From Clostridium zeae (GTDB lineage: Bacteria; Bacillota; Clostridia; Clostridiales; Clostridiaceae): 64,000 bases of DNA. Both the position numbers and the translations under genes were made by a program. The stretch is from assembly GCF_017312485.1 (NCBI RefSeq), contig NZ_BMBA01000002.1, positions 1,044,635 through 1,108,634 on the forward strand, in the 5' to 3' direction. The notes below the pieces were generated by a model, which was not told the origin of the DNA, ran no database searches, and saw nothing but the letters and a program-made list of their open reading frames with translations. Of the stretch, positions 54,401 through 63,535 are shown in pieces (position 1 is the first letter of the stretch; each line of letters starts with the position of its first letter).

Positions 54401-57400
54401 TTCTTATCTTCACATATTACAGCAATATTATTAGGAAATTTTAATAATTGTTCTTCAAACAATTGTATAATAGTCCTGTCTCTCTGATACTCGCTTTTAG
54501 TATCATTGAAAACTTTTATAATTTTATTTTTCTCTTCTTCTGCTATAATTTCTACTTCTGATATATTACATTCTGGATTAGCCAAAATAAATTGTAAGCC
54601 TGTTTTGAAATGTTCTTTAAATCTTTCCATTGTCTCTTTCTTAAATATTTTTGTACAGTATTCTAAGTCAAAATTTATTGTATCTCCTATTTCCTTAGCA
54701 ATTAACGTCATTGTAAATTTAGAAATTTTATTTTCAAACTCATATGGTATAAATTTTACTTCATCTATTTCAAGCTCTGGGATATCAACATTTTGCATTA
54801 CAAACATAACGTCAAATAAAGGATTACGACTGAAATCTCTTTCTATGTTTAATTTTTCTACTAATTCTTCAAATTGATATTCTTGATTTTCATATGCTTT
54901 TAATGCATTTTCCTTTACTTCCTGCAAAAACTTTCTAAAGGTCTTACTGCCTTTCGGATAGTTTCTCATTGCAAGAGTATTTACAAACATCCCCATACAA
55001 TTGTCTAAATCTGCATGACGTCTTCCTGCAATAGGGCTTCCTACAATAATATCTTCTTGTGCACTATACTTCGCCAATAGCATTGTATAAACTGATAATA
55101 ATACCATGTACTGAGTAGCTTTATTTTCTTTTGCAAAATCACCTAACTTTTTCGTTGTTTCCTTATCTAATTCAAAGAAAATTCTATCTCCTTCAAAGCT
55201 CTGTATTGCAGGTCTCACATAATCCTCTGGTAAATTAAGTAAAGGAATCTCCTCTTCAAAGCTTTCTAGCCAATATTGTTCCTGCTTAGACATAAGATTG
55301 TTTTGATTTTGCTGCCATGAAGAATAGTCTTTATATTGTATTCTAAGCTTTGGCAATTCCTTTCCTTGATACAGCATTAGAATTTCTTTAATTAGTATTC
55401 CCATTGAAGCCCCATCTGAAATAATATGATCCATATCAAATAACAGTAAATGGCTGTTTTCTGAAAAGCTAACAATCTCAACTCTTAAAAGTGGTGCTTT
55501 ACTTAAGTCAAAAGCTTTTATAAATTCGCTTATAAGTGTATCAATTTCTTCTTCTTTTCCTTCTTTATGCAAAACATCAAATCCCACATACTCATGAACT
55601 CTTTGCACAATTTCATTTTGAATAGTTTCAAAAGAAGTTCTTAAGGCTTCATGCCTCTCTATAAGTCTTTTAAATGCAATCTGCATTTTAGTAATATCTA
55701 TCTTACCTAGGATTTTCATAATCCCTGGCATATTATAGCTAATTCCATCCTTTTCAAATTGATGTAGTGTATATATTCTCTTCTGTGAAAAAGAAAGTGG
55801 ATAATAGTCCTGTTGTGCAACGACAGGTATACTTATATACTGATTTTTTTCCATTTTTTCAATATAATCAGCTAAGCCTTTAATGGTTGGTGTTTTGAAA
55901 AATTCCTTTAATGGGATTTCTACTTCTAATTCTTTATGCACCTTAGACAGTAGTATTGTGGCTCTTAAAGAATGACCACCCAGCTCAAAGAAATTTTCAG
56001 TTATTCCTATATTCTTCACCTTCAATATTTCTGACCAAATATGTTCTAGCTTTTTTTCAAGCTCGGTTGAAGCTTTAATTTGATTATTGTGCTCACTTAT
56101 AATTCCATTAAATTCTGGCAATGCCTTTCTATCCACTTTTCCATTTGGTGTAAGAGGCATTTTTTCTAAGTTGATAAAATAAGATGGAATCATATATTCT
56201 GGCAAACTTTGTGATAAATAGGCTCTTATTTGTGAAGCTAACAAATTCTTATTATTCACAACATACGCAAACAACTCATTAGTTCCTTTTCCATCTTTTT
56301 TTACAACTACTACAGCTTCTTTTATATTTTCATGTCTTAGTAGTTGTATTTCTATTTCACTTGTTTCTATCCTATATCCCCTTACTTTTACTTGACCATC
56401 AATTCTACCCAAAAACTCCAAACTTCCATCCGAATTCCTTAGTGCAAGATCTCCTGTTCTGTACATTCTTCTTTCTTTATTGAAGGGATCAAAAATAAAC
56501 TTTTCTGCTGTTAACTCAGGATTATTAATATACCCTCTTCCTACAGATTGTCCAGATATATATAGTTCCCCAGCTACACCTACAGGCTGAAGTTTTTTGA
56601 ATGCATTCATAATATATATATTTGTGTTCCCTATAGGCGTTCCTATGGAAGGCAGCTCTGGTATACTGAATTTCGGATCAATTGTCAAAGTAGAAACCAC
56701 ATGTGTTTCTGATGGTCCATAGTGATTATGGAGAAGATTTTTATTTCCCTGTAAATATCTCTTGAAGCCTTCTGAAATAAGTAGTTGCTCTCCAGCAGTT
56801 ATAATATGTTTACAATTCCGAGGAAACTTTTCTATATATTCTTCTTCACTCATGATAAATTTCAAAAAAGCAGTAGGTAAAAATAATATTTTTATTTCTT
56901 TTTCTTTAATAAAAGCAAACAGTTTATCTATGTCATTTCTCATTTCCTTATTAATTAGATATAACTCTCCACCAGAAACCAGTGTAGAAAAAATTTCTTG
57001 GAATGATACATCAAAGCTTATCATTGCAAATTGTAAAACTTTGCTGTTAAAATCAATATTGCATTCTGCGAATTGAAAATTCATCAAATTAATAAGATTT
57101 TTATGTTCTAACATCGCACCCTTTGGCTTTCCTGTAGAACCAGAAGTATAAATTACATAAATTAAGTCCTCTACTTTATTTATGCATTCTAAGTTTTCCT
57201 TACCTCCCTCATAGAGCTTTTCGTCTTTCACATCAATACTCTCTCCATGAAAATTATGTGTTGAACTCAACTCTTTTTGAGTTAATAAAATAGAAACCTT
57301 ACTGTCTTCCAGCATATATGAAATTCGCTCCTTGGGGTATTCAGTGTCAATAGGCAGATATGCTCCTCCCGCTTTCATAATCGCCAATAAACCAATTATC

Positions 57401-60400
57401 ATTTCAAAAGAACGCTCTATCATTAGTCCTACAACAGAATCTGCTTTTACCCCTTTTTCCCGAAGCACTCTTGCAAGCTGATTCGCTTTTTCATTCAGCT
57501 CCTTGTATGTCAGTGTTTTATTCTCATAGTTTAAAGCTATATTATTAGGTGTTCTTTCCACCTGTTCTTCAAATAGTTGATGCATAGTTTTTTGTTCTGG
57601 GGAAATTGTGTTTTTATTGCTTTTTCCATTAGTAAGGTTGACCTTCTCTTCATCACTTATAATCTCTATATCCGACAACAATACTTTAGGAGTATCTACA
57701 ATTTGAGCTATAATCCTAATCAAAGCTTTTGTTAACCGTTCTATAGTCTCCTTATTATATAGCATAGTACTATATTCCATCTGAAAGGTTAATATTTCTC
57801 CTTCTTCAGAAGCAAACAGACTAAGATCAAACTTCGAAACTTTATTATGAAAAGGGTAAGCTGCAAATCGTAATCCCTTTATTTCCATTTCAGGTATATC
57901 CATGTTTTGCATTGCAAACAGTACATCAAACAATGGATTTCTGCTTGGATCTCGCTGTATTTTTAACTGATCTACCAGTTCATCAAAAGGATAGTTTTGA
58001 TGCTCATATGCCTGCAATGCATTTTCTTTTACTTCTTCTAAGAATTCTTTAAAGCTCTTTCCTCCATTAGGAAAATTTCTCATAGGAAGGGTATTTACAA
58101 ACATTCCAATCACCTCTTTGAAGTCTTCCTGACTTCTTCCGGCAATTGGACTTCCTATAACTATATCTTCTTGATTACTATACTTAGAAAGTAATATTGT
58201 ATAAGCCGCAAGCAATACCATATAAACTGTAGTCTCTGTATTTTTTGCTAAAAATTTTATCTTTTCAGTAAGTTCTTTATCTATAGAAAAATGTAAAGTA
58301 TCTCCTTCAAAGCTTTGTACAGAAGCCCTAGGAATGTCACTGTGAATATTCAAGACAGGTACTTCTTCTTTGAATTGATCTAACCAGTATTTTTGATGCT
58401 CACCCATTCTCTTGGAATCCATCTGTTCTATTTGCCATGCAGCATATTCCTTATATTGAACCTTAAGTTCAGGCAAGCTATCACCTTCATATAAGCTTAT
58501 AAATTCTTTAATTATTATTCCCATAGAAGTACCATCAGCTATAATATGGTGCATATCCAACATTAGAACATGTTTATTTTCCTCTAATCTAATAAGTCCA
58601 GCTCTAAATAAAGGTGCATTATTTAATTGAAAAGGAGCTACAAAATTATTGATTAAGTACTGTACTTGATTTTCTTCACTTTCAAAATAGTCCAACTTAA
58701 ATCTTATTGTCTTATGAATTTTTTGAACTACCTCTTCTTGGTCTATCTCAAAAGAAGTTCTAAACGCTTCATGTCTTTCTATTAACTTTTGAAAGGCCTC
58801 CTCGAATTTTTTCTTATCCAATTTTCCTTCTATTGTGATTGCTCCAGAAATGTTATATCCAATACTATTCTTTTCAAAATTTTGTAGCATAAATACTCTT
58901 TTTTGTGCTGAAGATACAGAGTAAAATTCCCTTTCCTGAATTTGTGTAAATGGCACATATTCATTTTCTTTTTTATCATTTTCAATATATTTAGCAATCT
59001 CTTTGACAGTAGGTATTTTAAACACTACCTTCAAAGGAACTTCTACATTAAATTCCTTATGTATTTGAGATACTAAGCTTGCTACCTTTAACGAATGTCC
59101 TCCTCTATCAAAAAAATTATCTTTCGTTCCAATTCCATTTACGTTTAATATTTTTTCCCACAACTCTACCAGTTTTCTTTCTGTTTCGTTTATCGGAGCT
59201 TCATAGGTTGTGCCTATATTAATAGTATCTCCTGGCTCTGGCAATGCATTTCTATCAACTTTTCCATTAGGTGTAAAAGGAAGCTCTTTTAATGCAATAA
59301 AATATGCTGGTATCATATATTCTGGCAAAGAGTTAGATAATAATTCCCTAAGTTTTGATATTTTTATCTCTTTATCAGAAGTTATATAGGCACATAAATA
59401 ATTATTTCCATCTTCATCCTGTCGTGTCACTACAACTGCTTGATTTATAAAGTCAATTTCAATTAATCGGCTTTCTATTTCTCCTAGTTCAATTCTAAAG
59501 CCTCTTATTTTAACCTGATAATCTACTCTACCTAAAAACTCTAAAGTTCCATCTTTCATCCATCTACCCAAATCTCCAGTTTTGTATAACCTCTCTCCCT
59601 TTATAAACGGGTTTGAAATAAACTTCTCTTCTGTGAGTTCAGGTTTATTTAGATATCCTCTTGCTAATCCCCTTCCTGATAAACAAATTTCTCCTGAAAG
59701 CCCTAATGGTCTTAATTCATTATTTTTTCCTAATATATATACAGCAGTACCTGGTATAGGATTTCCTATAGATTTGTAATTATTAGTTGATACATTTCTC
59801 AATAATGTCGATACAACACTATTTTCAGTAGGTCCATATTCATTTGTAATTTCTATATCCTCATTAATTTCTTGTGTTCTATTAATTACTTCCTTTGTTA
59901 TTTTTTCACCTGCTAGGGTTACTACTTTCAGACTCTTTGCTTCTTCTTTTGTCATAGATTCTAAGATATACATATACAGAGAGGGAACTGCAATAAAATG
60001 ACTGATTTTTTCTGAAACAATACATTTTTTTATTTTAATCGGATCTTTTCCATCTTCTTCTTTTATCAAAATTACTGTTGCACCAGATAAAATAGGTGTA
60101 AAAAAGCTAGTTAGAAATCCATCAAAAGAAAAAGAAAAAAGTTGTAATATACGATCTTCTGAGTTTAATTTGTATTCTGCTTTTCTCCATTGTATTGAAT
60201 TACATATACTTCTGTGTTCAACCATAACTCCTTTTGGCTTACCTGTACTTCCAGAAGTATAGATTATATAAGCTAGGTCATCCGGGCTGCTATTATATTC
60301 TATGTTTGAACCATCCTCTTCAAAAAAATTGTCTTCTTTAATATCAATAAATGTTCCTTCGAATTTTAATCGATCCACTAAGTATTTCTGTGATACTAAA

Positions 60401-62103
60401 ATATCTATTTTTCCATCGTCCAACATATATTGGATTCTATCTTTTGGATAGGCTGGATCAATAGGTAAATAAGCAGCACCTGCCTTTAGCACACCTAGTA
60501 TTGCTACACACATTTCCAAAGAACGTTCCATCATGATACCGATAATACGCTCTCTTACTTGTCCTTCTTTTCTGATTTTTCTAGCCAGTTGATTTGCTTT
60601 ATAATTCAGCTCAAAGTAAGTAAGCTGCATATTTTCAAATTTAACAGCTATATTATCCGGTGTCTTTTCTACCTGTTCTTGAAAAAGTGAAACTATTGTA
60701 TTTTCCTCAACTGTTGCCTCACTAACTTGATTATAATCATAGAGTAATTTTTGCTTTTCATGACCATTAAATATTTCTATCTCTGATAATCTTTTTTCTG
60801 AATCTTCCGCTATTTGTCTTAGCGTATTTTCAAAATACTTTGCTATAGTTTCGATTTCTTCTATCTCAAATTTATTTTCTTGATAACAGAAATCTATCTG
60901 CACCTCATCAAAAACTTTTATTCCAACTGTTAAATCATAATTAGTAGCTTCTTGAGTTAAATAAGAGTTTATTTGTATTTTACTATCTTTGCTTTTTAAC
61001 ATTTTGTCCAAAGGATAATTCTCTACAATAAGGAGTGTATCAAAAATGCCGTCATTTCCGATGCTTAGATTTGTCTTCTGAATATCTGCTAAGGGGGTAC
61101 TTTCATATTCTTCTCGATCTTGAAGCATTCTTTCTATTCTTTTTATTAAAGCCTCTATTCGCTCATCTTCCTCACACTTCATTCTTAAAGGAAGGGTATT
61201 TATAAACAAACCAACCATATCCTCTATACCTTTTATATTAGAATTTCTTCCAGATACAGTTGTTCCAAATACAACATCATTTGTATCATTATACTTTTGC
61301 AACAATACTCCCCAAGCACAATATAACAAAACTGATAATCTTATCTTTTCTTCCTTGGTAAACTCGTCAATTTTTTTTATAGTATCTCTCGAAAGTGTCC
61401 ATGAATATTTTGCAGTCTGCTTAGGCTCATTATCCTTTATCATTTTATTTGATAAAGAAGTTTTTTTATCAAAATCGCTTAAATAATTTTCCCAATATGT
61501 TTTTTGTATATTGGAATCTTGATTATTTACCCACTTTACAAACTCTTTAAATCTTGTTTTAATTTTCCTTTTAGGTTCCCTATCTTCTAATAAATCAGTA
61601 TAAGCAATCAAAAATTCTTTTAATAAAATTCCATTGCTCCATCCATCATACAAAACGTGGTGATTGCTAATAATCATTTCATACTCAGTATCATCAAGTT
61701 TACATAAAATAATTCTAAAAGGTTCTACTAGTAAGTCTATACCTTCCTCTTTATCCTTCTGTCGAATCTCTTCAAGAAGTCTTTTTCTATCTTCTGCATT
61801 GTTTTGAGATAAATCATACTGTCTAACAGGTATTTCTTTATTCTTTAAAACAATTTGTATAGGCTTTTCAAGTTTGTCCCATCTAAATACAGCTCTTAAC
61901 ATTTCATTATTTTCTGCAACAAATTGCCATGCTTTTTTTATTTCTTCACACTTTACTACCCCAGTGATGTTTAATGAGAGTTGCTCAAAATACTGTTCAC
62001 TCTCCGAATCATACATGTAATGAAAAATCATTCCTTCTTGCATAGGCGTCAATGCCAAAATATCAACTACATCATTCCTACCAATTTTTTTCTCATTTCT
62101 CAT
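51412..62103 (-). CDS. NRPS-1: C-A(Tyr)-T-C-A(Pro)-T-C-A(Ile)-T-C
   Basis: This 3563-residue synthetase has approximate residues C1 10-455 (LTPMQEGMIFHY, NHHVLYDGWS), A1 468-985 and T1 Ser near 1002 (DRGGHSLKV). Then C2 1045-1480, A2 1505-2010, T2 near 2043, C3 2085-2520, A3 2543-3050, T3 near 3075, C4 3130-3563. Codes read by eye: A1 D-G-T-I-T-A-E-V-V (Tyr), A2 D-V-Q-F-I-A-H-V-V (Pro), A3 D-A-F-F-M-G-I-T-F (Ile). C3 has DHIISDG with Asp for the first His. An N-terminal C domain means it receives an upstream acyl or peptidyl group, probably from the divergent NRPS at 63536. It ends in a C domain, so module 4 is shared with NRPS-2, which starts 48 bp downstream. The ATG at 62103 follows TGGAGAG by 7 bases. 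Confidence 0.94.
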   Translation of the reverse strand: MRNEKKIGRNDVVDILALTPMQEGMIFHYMYDSESEQYFEQLSLNITGVVKCEEIKKAWQFVAENNEMLRAVFRWDKLEKPIQIVLKNKEIPVRQYDLSQNNAEDRKRLLEEIRQKDKEEGIDLLVEPFRIILCKLDDTEYEMIISNHHVLYDGWSNGILLKEFLIAYTDLLEDREPKRKIKTRFKEFVKWVNNQDSNIQKTYWENYLSDFDKKTSLSNKMIKDNEPKQTAKYSWTLSRDTIKKIDEFTKEEKIRLSVLLYCAWGVLLQKYNDTNDVVFGTTVSGRNSNIKGIEDMVGLFINTLPLRMKCEEDERIEALIKRIERMLQDREEYESTPLADIQKTNLSIGNDGIFDTLLIVENYPLDKMLKSKDSKIQINSYLTQEATNYDLTVGIKVFDEVQIDFCYQENKFEIEEIETIAKYFENTLRQIAEDSEKRLSEIEIFNGHEKQKLLYDYNQVSEATVEENTIVSLFQEQVEKTPDNIAVKFENMQLTYFELNYKANQLARKIRKEGQVRERIIGIMMERSLEMCVAILGVLKAGAAYLPIDPAYPKDRIQYMLDDGKIDILVSQKYLVDRLKFEGTFIDIKEDNFFEEDGSNIEYNSSPDDLAYIIYTSGSTGKPKGVMVEHRSICNSIQWRKAEYKLNSEDRILQLFSFSFDGFLTSFFTPILSGATVILIKEEDGKDPIKIKKCIVSEKISHFIAVPSLYMYILESMTKEEAKSLKVVTLAGEKITKEVINRTQEINEDIEITNEYGPTENSVVSTLLRNVSTNNYKSIGNPIPGTAVYILGKNNELRPLGLSGEICLSGRGLARGYLNKPELTEEKFISNPFIKGERLYKTGDLGRWMKDGTLEFLGRVDYQVKIRGFRIELGEIESRLIEIDFINQAVVVTRQDEDGNNYLCAYITSDKEIKISKLRELLSNSLPEYMIPAYFIALKELPFTPNGKVDRNALPEPGDTINIGTTYEAPINETERKLVELWEKILNVNGIGTKDNFFDRGGHSLKVASLVSQIHKEFNVEVPLKVVFKIPTVKEIAKYIENDKKENEYVPFTQIQEREFYSVSSAQKRVFMLQNFEKNSIGYNISGAITIEGKLDKKKFEEAFQKLIERHEAFRTSFEIDQEEVVQKIHKTIRFKLDYFESEENQVQYLINNFVAPFQLNNAPLFRAGLIRLEENKHVLMLDMHHIIADGTSMGIIIKEFISLYEGDSLPELKVQYKEYAAWQIEQMDSKRMGEHQKYWLDQFKEEVPVLNIHSDIPRASVQSFEGDTLHFSIDKELTEKIKFLAKNTETTVYMVLLAAYTILLSKYSNQEDIVIGSPIAGRSQEDFKEVIGMFVNTLPMRNFPNGGKSFKEFLEEVKENALQAYEHQNYPFDELVDQLKIQRDPSRNPLFDVLFAMQNMDIPEMEIKGLRFAAYPFHNKVSKFDLSLFASEEGEILTFQMEYSTMLYNKETIERLTKALIRIIAQIVDTPKVLLSDIEIISDEEKVNLTNGKSNKNTISPEQKTMHQLFEEQVERTPNNIALNYENKTLTYKELNEKANQLARVLREKGVKADSVVGLMIERSFEMIIGLLAIMKAGGAYLPIDTEYPKERISYMLEDSKVSILLTQKELSSTHNFHGESIDVKDEKLYEGGKENLECINKVEDLIYVIYTSGSTGKPKGAMLEHKNLINLMNFQFAECNIDFNSKVLQFAMISFDVSFQEIFSTLVSGGELYLINKEMRNDIDKLFAFIKEKEIKILFLPTAFLKFIMSEEEYIEKFPRNCKHIITAGEQLLISEGFKRYLQGNKNLLHNHYGPSETHVVSTLTIDPKFSIPELPSIGTPIGNTNIYIMNAFKKLQPVGVAGELYISGQSVGRGYINNPELTAEKFIFDPFNKERRMYRTGDLALRNSDGSLEFLGRIDGQVKVRGYRIETSEIEIQLLRHENIKEAVVVVKKDGKGTNELFAYVVNNKNLLASQIRAYLSQSLPEYMIPSYFINLEKMPLTPNGKVDRKALPEFNGIISEHNNQIKASTELEKKLEHIWSEILKVKNIGITENFFELGGHSLRATILLSKVHKELEVEIPLKEFFKTPTIKGLADYIEKMEKNQYISIPVVAQQDYYPLSFSQKRIYTLHQFEKDGISYNMPGIMKILGKIDITKMQIAFKRLIERHEALRTSFETIQNEIVQRVHEYVGFDVLHKEGKEEEIDTLISEFIKAFDLSKAPLLRVEIVSFSENSHLLLFDMDHIISDGASMGILIKEILMLYQGKELPKLRIQYKDYSSWQQNQNNLMSKQEQYWLESFEEEIPLLNLPEDYVRPAIQSFEGDRIFFELDKETTKKLGDFAKENKATQYMVLLSVYTMLLAKYSAQEDIIVGSPIAGRRHADLDNCMGMFVNTLAMRNYPKGSKTFRKFLQEVKENALKAYENQEYQFEELVEKLNIERDFSRNPLFDVMFVMQNVDIPELEIDEVKFIPYEFENKISKFTMTLIAKEIGDTINFDLEYCTKIFKKETMERFKEHFKTGLQFILANPECNISEVEIIAEEEKNKIIKVFNDTKSEYQRDRTIIQLFEEQLLKFPNNIAVICEDKKFTYVELNEKANALSKVLIEKGVKPGEIVGLYADRSIEMIFAIISILKVGGVYLPIDTEYPRERIEYMLKDCGVNILLMEQKLREEVKFEGIKVDLKNDEIFYEKYNNPKHVNKPTDLAYVMYTSGSTGVPKGVMIEQRSIIRLVKNTNYVSIGEDDGILQAGAVVFDASTFEIWGSLLNGATLYLISKETLISTKGLRKYLENNKITILFLTTALFNQISEEDPGVFNTLKYLMVGGEATSPKHMLEVKRNCKQLCISNIYGPTENTTFSTWFPILDEVDQNIPIGKPISNSTAYIIDKYNKLQPIGLPGELCLGGDGLARGYLNRETLTYEKFIDNPFTADEKLYRTGDLARWLPDGNIEFLGRMDKQIKIRGFRIEIDEIEKQLLNYEMVSDTVITVNEDNSENKYLCCYFTAKESLAPSKIREYLLQRLPNYMIPSYFVQLEDIPLTTNGKVDQKALPKPETALEVNSQYIAPRNDIEERLSEIFAEVLDINTVGVKDNFFELGGHSLKAVKVMNMIHKEFSIKLSLQELFKSPTIEILAEKLQDGQTVAFEEIKKIEKKEYYELSNAQKRLWIINQLQKENIAYNLPGRVTILEKVEEDIIYKVFKDLIQRHESFRTRFATVDGEPVQIVEDTVKFSLNSMDISFIEKEEKLLKREQIFKEEATKIFNLEKAPLLQVTLLKVKEEEYDLIFSMHHIISDGSSMEVLRKEFYLLYEGYKIGKKEELPLLNIQYKDFAAWQNQHIADDKLMEKAKEFWLEQLSGQLLPLNLPVNKSDENETERRSSAYSFFISEDLKDKIKNLAKEHQTSIFVVLLTGFSIYLSELTGQEDILIGTAGSGREHESLQNVIGYFINTTVLRNKINTELNFNDLINKVKENTLKALEYQNYPLEFILDELKIKYPEISVFFNMLNMGQSDREELSCLEAYHTEKVQDVKFDIVCYIIEYKNGIQVNCNYLSDLFKPARIEFMMTEYVDLLEDLVESPDVIVEECV

Positions 62104-62720
62104 AAAGCTTCTCTCCATTATATAAAATGTTTTTTACGTTAAATTTTTTAAAAGTACCTATACTTTTATACATTATACTATTTTTTTACATTTTTCAACG
62201 ATATAATAACATTTAAGTGTATTTATGGTTTTTTTTATTAATTTATTATATTAAAAACATTATTTTTCTTATTTTATAATATTAATAAGATTAAAAACTC
62301 GTTTATAGACACAATCTTTTTTATTAGTTACTTTGAACTATAATGAAAGTATTATTAATTATTCAAAGAGATATTTTTGTTAACTTTATTTTTTTAAACT
62401 TATATTTTTCAGCATGATATACGATATTTTTTATATATATTGTTGAAAATAATTGAATTTTTTCTTTTTATATACATACTTTTTTGATATAATATATAAA
62501 ATTGTATATATTAGGTAATAATTAATCTAATCTTATAAAATATCATATATCTAAAATTTATTTCGTCAGTTTTAGTAACAGTAATTTTTTATATAGTTGT
62601 TTATCCTGTTAAAAAAATTCAGAAACTATTTTTCGCCTATGGATATTTACATAAAACATTATATTTTATGATATTTTCCAAAAATCTTGCTCAATCTGAT
62701 AAATTAAGGGGAATATATTA
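62104..62720. promoter_or_regulatory. Divergent control region of the NRPS locus
   Basis: About 600 bp of extremely AT-rich DNA separates the two arms. Leftward, TTGAAA-N15-TATAAT (62198 to 62172) could drive NRPS-1. Rightward, a TATAAT at 62488-62493 could drive the thioesterase, without a good -35. No ORF, RNA gene or strong palindrome is seen. Long T and A tracts suggest bent DNA and control by global regulators. Confidence 0.45.
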
Positions 62721-63428
62721 ATGAAAAAAACAAAGTTATTTTGTCTTCCCTATGCGGGAGGCTCAGCAACAATATATGAAAAATGGAAAAGATATTTACA
62801 TCCTTCCATAGAGTTAATTGGTGTTGAATATGGAGGCAGAGGACGAAGATTTTCCGACCCACTTTGTGATGATTTCCAAAAAATTGTAGATGATATTTTT
62901 TTTATCGTTAAAGATAAAATAACCGAAGATTCCTACTCTATTTTTGGTCATAGCATGGGTGCTTTAGTGGCATATGAGCTAGCTTACAAAATACAACAAG
63001 AAGATTTACCTCCTCCTCTACATATGTTTTTCTCTGGAAAAGGAGCTCCTCAGTTTTCTCATAGAGATAAAATGATTCACAATTTGGACAATCATAAATT
63101 TAAAGAAGAACTATTAAAACTAGATGGTACACCAAAAGAAGTGTTAGAAAACGATGCTCTTATGGAGATCTTCTTGCCAATTCTTAAATCTGATTTTAAA
63201 GCAATAGAAGAATATACTTATTTTGAAAAAGATGCTCCTATTGATTGTAATTTTACAATTTTATATGGAAAAGACGAAAAAATGCCCCTAAATAAAATTG
63301 CGGAATGGCAAACACACACAAAAAACAGATGTAATTTTTTCAGTTTTTCTGGTGGTCACTTCTTTTTACATGATCACTCAGAAGATATTGTAAGTTTAAT
63401 TAACAATACTATCGCTTATCACAGATGA
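62721..63428 (+). CDS. Type II thioesterase (NRPS editing)
   Basis: The 235-residue alpha/beta-hydrolase has LFCLPYAGGSATIYEKW at the N-terminus and the nucleophile motif IFGHSMGALVAYELA (near residue 85). The acid site is ILYGKDEKM and the C-terminal His is in SGGHFFLHDH. This is the GrsT/SrfAD/TycF type, which removes wrong acyl groups from carrier domains and so keeps the assembly line running. AAGGGGA precedes the ATG. It is divergent from NRPS-1 and 107 bp upstream of another NRPS gene on the same strand, placing it firmly in the cluster. Confidence 0.95.
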   Translation: MKKTKLFCLPYAGGSATIYEKWKRYLHPSIELIGVEYGGRGRRFSDPLCDDFQKIVDDIFFIVKDKITEDSYSIFGHSMGALVAYELAYKIQQEDLPPPLHMFFSGKGAPQFSHRDKMIHNLDNHKFKEELLKLDGTPKEVLENDALMEIFLPILKSDFKAIEEYTYFEKDAPIDCNFTILYGKDEKMPLNKIAEWQTHTKNRCNFFSFSGGHFFLHDHSEDIVSLINNTIAYHR

Positions 63429-63535
63429 TATATTCTTTTTTCTATTTTTAAACTTGCAAGGTTGATGACCTTACACTATTTGTTAAACTTTAATCCAATC
63501 AAATAATCATAAAAATTTTACAAAAGGAGTAACTG

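Noticed and set aside
36679-62103. Epimerization domains in the NRPS proteins
   Set aside because: Every region after a carrier domain reads as a C domain with the HHxxxDG motif (C3 has DHxxxDG) and C-type start; no E-specific motifs are visible.
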